DNA of 64,000 bases from Prosthecobacter debontii (lineage in GTDB: Bacteria; Verrucomicrobiota; Verrucomicrobiia; Verrucomicrobiales; Verrucomicrobiaceae): positions 1 to 64,000 of the forward strand of contig CAMBPV010000004.1 in the NCBI GenBank assembly GCA_945869695.1, written 5' to 3'. Each line of letters begins with the position of its first letter. Within the stretch, counting starts at the first letter, position 1. The position numbers were made by a program, and so were the translations under genes. Positions 43,226 to 50,162 of the stretch are shown one piece after another. Under the pieces are notes generated by a model. That model was given only the letters and a program-made list of their open reading frames with translations, ran no database searches and was not told the DNA's origin.

Positions 43226-44899
43226 TTGGCTGCCCCCAATCCGCTCGCCTCCTACGCTTACACCCTCGACCATAAAGTCTCCTCCATCGCCTTCTCCAAC
43301 GGTACGAAGACTGTAAAAACCTATGACAGCGTCGGCAGATTGGATAAAGTCCTGCACATGAGCCGTGGCGGCACCGCACTTTGGAGTGAAACCTCACGCT
43401 ACGATCAGCGTGACCGCCGCACCGCCCGCATCCACCATGATGGCAAGGCTGACCTTTTCTCGTACGATCCCGCAGGTCAGGTGACGGCGGCGGCCTACGG
43501 TCAATCGGCGCTCATCCTTCCTCAGGACCCCAAAGCAGACACCGTTCAGCACCAGGCGGTCACTCGATGGGACCAGACCTTCGCTTATGATCCAGCAGGC
43601 AATCGCTCCCAGTTCACCGAAGCTCCAGTGGGCAGTGCGGAGCCCGATGCCATCCGCCAATGGAACTATCAAGCCAACGCGGCCAATCAATACACCGCCG
43701 TCAAGGAGACCACCTCCACCGAGCCCTCCACCACACAACCCCGGTACGACCCCAATGGAAACCTCCTCACCGACGACCGCAACACTTACACTTGGGACGC
43801 AGACATCCACCTTCTGAGCGTCACCACCAAACCAAGCGAAGTTCGAGCACCCGGGTCTGGACAACTCGAAACTTTAAACCAGAAACCTATAACTTCCGAA
43901 TTCCGCTACGACCCACTCCACCGCCGAGTCGCTCGGCTAGAACCAGACGGCACCCTCACCCACTTCATCCATGACGGCTGGAACGTGATCGCCGAATATG
44001 CGACTCCGCCAAATCGTGAATCACAAATCGTAAATCATAAATTGCCATCGGCTCGCCACACCTGGGGCCACGACATCAGCGGAAAACCTCAAGGAGTCGG
44101 GGGAATCGGCGGCCTTCTCGCCTCAACGCATCCCCAACAGTCGTCAACCACTGCCAACAACAGCCAACCATCGCAAACCTTCTTCTTGAACTATGACAGC
44201 AACGGCAACGTCATCCTGCTCACTGACTCCAAAGGCGAGGAGTCCGGCCGCTACGCATATGATGCTTTCGGAAAAACTCTCCTCGCCTCTGGTGCGATGG
44301 CGCAGCAAAACAGGTATCGCTTCAGCGCCAAGCCCGTGGAGATTGCGAGTGGCCTGAGTTTTTACGGGTATCGATATTACTCGCCAAAATTGGGGCGGTG
44401 GATAAGCAAGGACCCCATCCAAGAGAGAGGAGGTCCGAATGTCTACGCGTTCGTCACGAATGCACCGTTAAAACACACTGATAAGTTGGGCCTAATTCTT
44501 ACTGCCGCAGAAGCAGCAGCTTTAGCTGAAGCCGAAGCGGCAGCAGCAGCTTCCTCAAGTGGAGCACTAAGTCGTTGCGGATGTTACGCTGCTGCAGCTG
44601 TGGTGGGTTGGGAACTTGGAGAACTTGTAAATGAATACACTGAGATTGATGAGATAATAGGCGAGGTTATTTTAGACTTCATCGACGATCTAAACCTTGG
44701 TGGAAGAAGGTGGATGTGTGCGGGGTCGTGCAATGTTCAAAAAATCAAAAAGGATGCTTGTTGTCCAGATAGGGTTTCGGGCGTTGGGTACGGTTCCAAT
44801 GAAGAAGAAGCGTCAAAAAACATGCAAAGAGACGCAAATAGTAAAGTTCCTCAAGGGTGTTACAAGCGCCACTGCTACCCTATATGTGCGAGATTGTAA
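43226..44899 (+). CDS. N-terminally truncated RHS-repeat protein with Cys-rich tip
   Basis: 557 codons from a TTG. Tandem YD/RHS repeats are clear (KTYDSVGRLDKVLHMSRGGT, LFSYDPAGQVTAAAYGQ, FAYDPAGNRSQFTEAP, RYDPNGNLLTDDRNTYTWDA), then the RHS core ending (FYGYRYYSPKLGRWISKDPI, GGPNVYAFVTNAPL). The variable tip follows: an Ala-rich helix, then a Cys-rich domain (RRWMCAGSCNVQKIKKDACC, GCYKRHCYPICARL). The tip DNA is visibly richer in A+T than the core, typical of exchangeable toxin ends. A signal-peptide-like start at 43189 (MRLVILSFFLCHF) lies in another frame, and an in-frame TGA stands at 43190. This is probably a remnant of a much longer gene after internal deletion. Confidence 0.8.
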   Translation: MAAPNPLASYAYTLDHKVSSIAFSNGTKTVKTYDSVGRLDKVLHMSRGGTALWSETSRYDQRDRRTARIHHDGKADLFSYDPAGQVTAAAYGQSALILPQDPKADTVQHQAVTRWDQTFAYDPAGNRSQFTEAPVGSAEPDAIRQWNYQANAANQYTAVKETTSTEPSTTQPRYDPNGNLLTDDRNTYTWDADIHLLSVTTKPSEVRAPGSGQLETLNQKPITSEFRYDPLHRRVARLEPDGTLTHFIHDGWNVIAEYATPPNRESQIVNHKLPSARHTWGHDISGKPQGVGGIGGLLASTHPQQSSTTANNSQPSQTFFLNYDSNGNVILLTDSKGEESGRYAYDAFGKTLLASGAMAQQNRYRFSAKPVEIASGLSFYGYRYYSPKLGRWISKDPIQERGGPNVYAFVTNAPLKHTDKLGLILTAAEAAALAEAEAAAAASSSGALSRCGCYAAAAVVGWELGELVNEYTEIDEIIGEVILDFIDDLNLGGRRWMCAGSCNVQKIKKDACCPDRVSGVGYGSNEEEASKNMQRDANSKVPQGCYKRHCYPICARL

Positions 44900-44915
44900 T
44901 TGATTAATCATTCAG

Positions 44916-45248
44916 ATGAAAACATTAGTCAACATCAGTGAAGTGTTTGTGATTTGTCGAATTGGCGTTCCAGACCCGAGTGAAGTCACGTTTCGTATCA
45001 AAGTGCTGAAGTGCGCGAAGTCTGGAACTCTCCGGGCTCACGTTTATCGGCTTGAGAGATGCACTTTTCTGGTGGATTCGGGAAGTGGAAACCAATTTGA
45101 CAAGGAGCAAGCAACTCATCAGATCTGGGTGTTAGACGATTTTGCGTGGGATCCTTGGCGATCCCATGAGACACAAGAAACTGAAGACTTTATTCAATTG
45201 ATCCTTCGCCGACTCGCATCGTTTGAAGAAGATGGGAATTGGGAATGA
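44916..45248 (+). CDS. small hypothetical protein after RHS tip (possible immunity protein)
   Basis: 110 residues, no signal peptide, starting 17 bp after the RHS stop. It reads as a compact soluble alpha/beta protein (MKTLVNISEVFVICRIGVPD, YRLERCTFLVDSGSGNQFDK, ending ETEDFIQLILRRLASFEEDG) with an acidic C-terminal helix. Base composition is A+T-richer than the surroundings and like that of the RHS tip. Genes in this position after RHS or CDI-type toxins often encode the cognate immunity protein. I do not recognise the family. Confidence 0.55.
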   Translation: MKTLVNISEVFVICRIGVPDPSEVTFRIKVLKCAKSGTLRAHVYRLERCTFLVDSGSGNQFDKEQATHQIWVLDDFAWDPWRSHETQETEDFIQLILRRLASFEEDGNWE

Positions 45249-45388
45249 TTGTCAGGAAAAATGGCACACTTGAAGGGAATTGGGGTCAGGATGCTGGCGT
45301 TTGATTGGGTCTAACGATTGATTGTCTGATCACTATCCAATGACGGCACCTCTTTCTTTGATAAACCCACCCACCTCACCCTGAAACC

Positions 45389-45997
45389 ATGGCTGCCTCT
45401 CCATTCCTAAAAGGCATTGCAGTGCTTTTCGTGGGTCTATCGGGACAGCGGGAGGTCGTGCTGATTTGCCTTTGCCTTCTGGTGGGGCTGGTGGATGCTG
45501 CTCAGTCGGTCATCCCTGAGGAACACCCACGCAGGACCTACTGGCTGACTCAATTGACCGGTCTTTTGAAACAGTTTTTCAGCCTGCGCGTCTGGCCCTT
45601 TTATGCGCTGCTGCTGGCGGTGGTGCTGCTGATGGCTGACCAACGACCCGCATCGGGTCCGACCAACCCGGTCAAGGGCGGGCTCGGGGCCAATCGTGGG
45701 TGGGGTGATGGAGCCAGCGCCGTGAGCCATGGCCAAGGCGCAACCAGCGGCCTCTGCGCCTGCGGCAAGCCCCTCGGTCACGAGAAGAGCGGCAGTGCCA
45801 ACAACGCCAACAGCGCCACACCGCCTCCCTCAGCAGCAGAGATCAGCACCCGACTGGAGAAACTCAAACAGCGCGGCATGACACCACCCGTGAATGTCAA
45901 TCAGCTCCCCGGTCTCGGCCCCAATTCCAAACCCCTTCCCCCCGGCCTGAAACCCAACCCTGATACCAAGCTACCCGAGGGCGTGATCCCGAAATAA
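45389..45997 (+). CDS. hypothetical membrane protein with Pro-rich tail
   Basis: 202 residues. Two N-terminal membrane helices (GIAVLFVGLSGQREVVLICL with LCLLVGLVDAA, and RVWPFYALLLAVVLLMADQR) flank a short loop. The remaining 115 residues are polar, with a GLCACGKPLGH pair of cysteines that could bind a metal, and a Pro/Asn-rich tail (GLGPNSKPLPPGLKPNPDTK). I do not recognise the family. It lies alone between the RHS region and the Rpn pseudogene. A 'TTGGGGTCAGG' motif sits about 100 bp upstream, in a gap with no gene. Confidence 0.55.
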   Translation: MAASPFLKGIAVLFVGLSGQREVVLICLCLLVGLVDAAQSVIPEEHPRRTYWLTQLTGLLKQFFSLRVWPFYALLLAVVLLMADQRPASGPTNPVKGGLGANRGWGDGASAVSHGQGATSGLCACGKPLGHEKSGSANNANSATPPPSAAEISTRLEKLKQRGMTPPVNVNQLPGLGPNSKPLPPGLKPNPDTKLPEGVIPK

Positions 45998-46080
45998 AGA
46001 AAAGACGCCAGAAGTTGAGCGTTGAGGCCTAAGCTAAGACTGCAGGCTGAACCTAGCAGGGGTGCCTCGACCGTCTGCTT

Positions 46081-47066
46081 TCACTTGCCGTTCAACCACT
46101 CAAGACACTCCTCTGGGGAATGCATGAACAAGATCGCCTCGCCGAATGAGAGAAGTTGCTCCTCATCCAGTCTCTCCAAAACCGGCTGAACCAAATCAGC
46201 AATCGTGGGAAACTTCCGTTTCACTTGTCGGGATAAGGTTCCGGCTGTCCCCTCCTGTCGGCCTTCCTGTCGGCCTTCCTGTCGGCCTTCCTGTCGGCCT
46301 TCCTGTCGGATTTGATTGGCGAGTGTCATGGCAGAGGTTTTAGTTTGAGGATCGCTTAGCTCTTGGAGCTTACTTCTGAAGGCATCTTTGTCAATGTCAG
46401 CGGCCAGGATGTAGCGGAGCAACGCCTCGAGCAACTCCTGGGAAATCTGTTTGATCAGGGTCTCGTCCCACACACTGTCATTGAGGAGTTGGGCGAGACG
46501 CTCTGCCTTCATCACCCGCAGGATCAGGATACCGGCGGGTGTGCCGGGCAGGGAGTCAAAGGAGTGCTCCGCGAGCTGAAAGAGATCGAACTGAAAGTCG
46601 GGGAGATAGGGCCGAAGGAGTGCTTCCATGCCTTCGGGAATGTCCAGTAAGCTGGAGAACTGCGGCTCCACTTTCCAGGTCTTGGAGTTCTGAGCTAGCA
46701 CCACGGGGAGTATGATCGGCAGCGGTTGGCTCGGATGATCGCGAACGAAGGTCCACCAGATATATTCATCATGTAGCGCAGCAGGCGCAGGGCCATCAGT
46801 GGGTCTTCTTGCCTTTGATGTTCAAAGAGCACGTAAAGCAGACACCGTCTGCCTGCGAAAGTGGCAGAGAACAACAGGTCCGATTGAGTCTTGCGTAACT
46901 CAGGGTCCACGAAGGAGCCGCTCTCGGATTTCAGCGTGGACCAATCAATCTGGGAAACGAGCTCAGCCGGAAGCTGGGCGCGGAGCAGGCCAGCGGCATT
47001 GATGGGATCTCCGAATCCAATGGCAAAAAGTTTGTCGTGAGGCTGGTGAATATCGTCCTCTGGCAT
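46081..47066 (-). pseudogene. Rpn-family nuclease (PD-(D/E)XK), frameshifted
   Basis: The two overlapping minus-strand ORFs are halves of one gene. The N-terminal half starts at about 47066 (MPEDDIHQPHDKLFAIGFGD) and shows the nuclease-like core (ADLLFSATFAGRR-type strand, LLYVLFEHQRQEDPLMALRL). It breaks near 46765. Another frame then gives the family's expected sequence (WWTFVRDHPSQPLPIILPVV) and runs to the C-terminal half (LAQNSKTWKVEPQFSSLLDI) and a RQEG repeat before the last helical domain. This is the Rpn (YhgA-like, formerly 'putative transposase') family, recombination-promoting nucleases in E. coli. One single-base change disables it. An insertion sequence lies 57 bp upstream of its start. 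Confidence 0.75.
46250..46309 (-). repeat. 12-bp tandem repeat encoding RQEG
   Basis: Four perfect units of CCTTCCTGTCGG (plus strand) at 46262-46309 and one degenerate unit before them. On the coding strand they give the RQEG tetrapeptide repeat typical of the Rpn C-terminal linker. Likely to vary in copy number. Confidence 0.85.
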
Positions 47067-47123
47067 ACTGGCGATGAAACCCAGACGCTGAGCAAAGGAA
47101 AGAGGAAAAGAGCTAAACAGAAG

Positions 47124-47142
47124 AGCCTCTTGCAAAACCCTG
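47124..47142 (+). repeat. IS left terminal inverted repeat
   Basis: AGCCTCTTGCAAAACCCTG, exact reverse complement of 48561-48579. It is outside the transposase gene. Confidence 0.92.
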
Positions 47143-47226
47143 AAATTGCCAAGAAAAGCGCTGAGTTGTTGACATGAGAAAAGCAGCCTCATGCGCTAAG
47201 TTGAAGTGCGACCCACAACACTAGCG

Positions 47227-48372
47227 ATGAAGCTGCTCTCTCACATTTATCTTGGCATTCAACGTTCACTTCTGCCAGCACTCAATGAGGAAATGGGAGA
47301 GCTTTCCGCTAAAGAGAAGCGATTTGTCGCCATCTGTGAGGTCATCCGCCTGGAAGCCTTCATGGAACCCTGCTCTTGGCGCGGCAATGGCCGCAAGCCA
47401 AAGCCGCGCCTGCATCTTGCACGGGCCTTTGTCGCTAAAGCCTTGTGGAACCTGCCGAGCACTCGCGCCATCATCGACCGCCTGAAATCGGACACCCACT
47501 TGCGGCGGCTCTGCGGTTGGGAAAACGGCCCCAATGAAGTGCCTGATGAAGCCACCTTCTCACGAGCCTTCGCCCACTTCGCCCAGCTCGGCCTGGGCAG
47601 CGCCGTGCATGAAAAACTCATCAGCGAGCATCTCGGTGAACAGACCATCTGGCACAGCTCTACCGATGCGACAGCTATCCAGGCACGCGAAAAGCCTCAA
47701 GCTCAAAAGGCTCAGCCCGAGGCCACCCCACCCGCCACCAGCTCCGGCATCAAAATCCCCGCGCCCAAGCAGCAATGCAAGCGGGGACGCCCACGCAAAG
47801 GCGAAGAGCCACCACCGCCAGAGCCCACGCGCCTAGAGCGTCACCTCAGCGGCAGCTTGGCAGACAACCTCCTGGACATGCCGCCCGTGCATTGCACCCA
47901 CGGCTGCAAAAAGAACGCCAAAGGTCACACCGAGCACTGGATCGGGTATAAACTGCATCTGAGCACAGGCGATGGCGACGTGCCGCTGTGTGCCTATTTG
48001 AGTAGCGCCAGCCTGCATGACAGCCAGCCCGCCATCATCCTCCAGCAGAGCGTCGCGCAGCGTACGCGAGCCGTTTTATACGATCTGAAGGACGCCGCGT
48101 ATGACGCCGCAGCGATCAAAGCCCACAGCCAAGCCCAAGGCAGCGTGCCCATCATCGACGCGAACAAACGCCGAGGCGCCGAGCCGCCGCCCATGGAGCC
48201 AGACCGCGCCCGCCATTACAAAGCACGCAGCAGCGCCGAGCGAGTGAACTCCAACCTCAAGGACAATCACGGCGGGAGGACAGTGCGAGTGCGAGGGGCC
48301 AGCAAAGTGATGACCCATCTGATGTTTGGAGTCATCGTCATGAGTGCCGAGGCGCTTATACGAGTGCTGTGA
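47227..48372 (+). CDS. DDE transposase with DUF772 N-terminus
   Basis: 381 residues from the ATG at 47227; the GTG at 47206 is an alternative. The N-terminal part is DUF772-like (LARAFVAKALWNLPSTRAII, VPDEATFSRAFAHFAQLGLG). Catalytic residues of the RNase-H-like DDE fold are readable: first Asp in HSSTDATAIQAREK, second in VLYDLKDAAYDAAAI, and Glu in ARSSAERVNSNLKDNHGG. A Pro/Gln-rich insert with a basic patch (QCKRGRPRKG) lies between the first and second. It belongs to the IS5 or IS1182 group, by N-terminal type and catalytic spacing; a database comparison would settle which. It carries out cut-and-paste transposition of its own element. Confidence 0.9.
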   Translation: MKLLSHIYLGIQRSLLPALNEEMGELSAKEKRFVAICEVIRLEAFMEPCSWRGNGRKPKPRLHLARAFVAKALWNLPSTRAIIDRLKSDTHLRRLCGWENGPNEVPDEATFSRAFAHFAQLGLGSAVHEKLISEHLGEQTIWHSSTDATAIQAREKPQAQKAQPEATPPATSSGIKIPAPKQQCKRGRPRKGEEPPPPEPTRLERHLSGSLADNLLDMPPVHCTHGCKKNAKGHTEHWIGYKLHLSTGDGDVPLCAYLSSASLHDSQPAIILQQSVAQRTRAVLYDLKDAAYDAAAIKAHSQAQGSVPIIDANKRRGAEPPPMEPDRARHYKARSSAERVNSNLKDNHGGRTVRVRGASKVMTHLMFGVIVMSAEALIRVL

Positions 48373-48560
48373 GCGAGAAATCCAGTGCAGAGGCTGCCCA
48401 AAGAGACCATGGCGAGGAGAGTCCACGCCCACGCAACGGCCAAAAGCGTGAAAAACACACTGACCGAAGCTCGCAGAGAGCATTCATCACCCAAAAGACA
48501 TCTTCGCTGCCGAAACTTTGATAAATCCCTGAAAAATCAGTCGCCAAAACTAGACTCATC

Positions 48561-48579
48561 CAGGGTTTTGCAAGAGGCT
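48561..48579 (-). repeat. IS right terminal inverted repeat
   Basis: CAGGGTTTTGCAAGAGGCT on the plus strand, exact mate of the left end. Between the transposase stop and this repeat there are about 190 bp without a gene. Confidence 0.92.
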
Positions 48580-48722
48580 CAGAAGTGATAAAATGGGATG
48601 CACGCATGGGTTCTGAGCTCACCTCGAAGGGGCGTTCGCCAGAACGAAGAGATCGGGTGTTTTGCAGAGGGTGCATCGCCAGAATGTAGATAGGCCATGC
48701 TAATTGGCGTTGTATTGATCCC
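48580..48722. other. gene-free flank after the IS
   Basis: 143 bp starting with the CAGAAG target duplicate. It probably held the original upstream region of the Rpn gene, now separated from it by the insertion sequence. No ORF or hairpin of note is seen. Confidence 0.4.
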
Positions 48723-50162
48723 ATGCGCGCTGTTCTACTCGCCCTTTTTGTCACGACCTCCGTTTTCGCCGTCGATGCTCCCAAGGCTCCGCTGATGGCC
48801 GGAGCAGCCACTTCAAACATCACCCCGGAACTCGGTGGCGAGGTCGTGGGTGGTTTTTCGCCTTACCCGTGCACGCACATTCATGATGAACTCCACGCCC
48901 GGTGTTTGGTGCTTGATGATGGGAACACAAAGTTGGCGCTGGTCGTGTGTGACTTGCTGGGGCTTCATCGGAGCGTGTCGGTGAAGGCGCGGGAGTTGAT
49001 CGAAAAGGAAACAGGCATCCCGGCGGCCAATGTGCTCATCAGCGGCACGCACACGCACTCGGCGGTGAATGCACTTGGCGGGCCGGTGCGCGGTTACTTC
49101 TCGGACGTGGAACTGACGGACTATCAAAAATTTGTCGTGCGCCGCATCGCTGATGGGGTGCGCCGTGCGATCAACCTTTTGCGTCCGGCAGAGATCGCCT
49201 TTGGCACGGTGGACGTGCCGGAGCATGTGCACATCCGCCGCTGGTTTCTCAAGGAAGGCACCATGCCGCCGAATCCTTTTGGCAAGATCGACAAGGTGAA
49301 AATGAATCCGGGGGCGGGTAACCCAGCGCTCGTCGAGCCTGCTGGCGAGCCTGATCCCACGGTGAGCTTCATCGCGCTGCGTGAGCCGGATGGACGGCTG
49401 ATCTCCGTCTATTCGGCCTACTCCCTGCATTACGTTGGCGGAGTCAAAAGTGCAGACATCTCGGCAGATTATTACGGTGTGTTTTGTGAGGCATTAAAAC
49501 GCCAGGTGGCCGATGATGCCGAGGGTCCGCCCTTCGTGGCGATGATGGCCAATGGCACCAGTGGAGATGCGAACAACATCAACTTTCGCAACCCTCAACC
49601 CGGCAAAAAACCTTATGAGCAGATGCGTTACGTGGGCGAGGACGTCGCAGCAAAAGTGAAGGAGGCGCTGGCGAAGGTGACGTGGCAAAACAGCGCGCCG
49701 CTGGCGGCACGGTATCGCGAGCTGGATGTGAAGTGGCGCAGCATCCCCGATGACCTCATCGCCTGGGCTAAAGAAACGGAGGCAAAAGCCCCGCGTATTC
49801 AGGGTGGCAAGGCGGATCTCCCTGTCGCCTACGCGGGCCGCGTGCAGCGCCTTGCCAAAGCCAGCCCGGAGGCCAAAACGCCGGTGCAGATTCTCCGCAT
49901 CGGTGATGTGTGCATCGGCACGACGCCGACGGAAACGTTTGCCGAGACCGGTGTGGAATTCAGGAAGCGAAATCCTTTTCCGAAGTCATTCATGGTTGAA
50001 CTGGCCAATGGTTACTACGGCTACATGCCCACGCCGCGTCACTTCGAGCTCGGCGGCTACGAAACCTGGCCCGGCACGAACAATCTCGAACCTCAGGCCT
50101 CCGTGAAGATGATGAACGCGTTGCTCGAAATGGCGGCGGAGGTCAAAGCGAGCGCGCCCTAG
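48723..50162 (+). CDS. secreted neutral-ceramidase-like protein
   Basis: 479 residues with a signal peptide (LLALFVTTSVFAVDAPKAPL). The N-terminal domain of neutral/alkaline non-lysosomal ceramidases is readable: MAGAATSNITPELGGEVVGG, HDELHARCLVLDDGNTKLAL, NVLISGTHTHSAVNALGG with the HTHS motif, and FVAMMANGTSGDANNINFRN. True ceramidases are longer (about 650 or more), so this is the shorter group common in Planctomycetes and Verrucomicrobia, of unknown substrate; an amide or ester bond of a lipid or glycan is possible. It is convergent with the MurC-MurB gene and the two stops overlap by 4 bp. Confidence 0.8.
   Translation: MRAVLLALFVTTSVFAVDAPKAPLMAGAATSNITPELGGEVVGGFSPYPCTHIHDELHARCLVLDDGNTKLALVVCDLLGLHRSVSVKARELIEKETGIPAANVLISGTHTHSAVNALGGPVRGYFSDVELTDYQKFVVRRIADGVRRAINLLRPAEIAFGTVDVPEHVHIRRWFLKEGTMPPNPFGKIDKVKMNPGAGNPALVEPAGEPDPTVSFIALREPDGRLISVYSAYSLHYVGGVKSADISADYYGVFCEALKRQVADDAEGPPFVAMMANGTSGDANNINFRNPQPGKKPYEQMRYVGEDVAAKVKEALAKVTWQNSAPLAARYRELDVKWRSIPDDLIAWAKETEAKAPRIQGGKADLPVAYAGRVQRLAKASPEAKTPVQILRIGDVCIGTTPTETFAETGVEFRKRNPFPKSFMVELANGYYGYMPTPRHFELGGYETWPGTNNLEPQASVKMMNALLEMAAEVKASAP

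Larger units (their letters stand above)
47124..48579 (+). mobile_element. intact insertion sequence (IS5/IS1182-like)
   Basis: 1456 bp bounded by perfect inverted repeats AGCCTCTTGCAAAACCCTG (left 47124-47142; right 48561-48579). The hexamer CAGAAG stands immediately outside both ends (47118-47123 and 48580-48585), as expected for a target-site duplication; if the flanking G/C is counted in the repeat, the duplication is AGAA. One transposase gene fills most of it. Ends and gene are undamaged, suggesting recent insertion and possible activity. Confidence 0.9.

Noticed and set aside
46262-46309. Regular 12-bp repeats as a possible CRISPR array
   Set aside because: No spacers; repeats are contiguous and encode RQEG in the Rpn-type gene.
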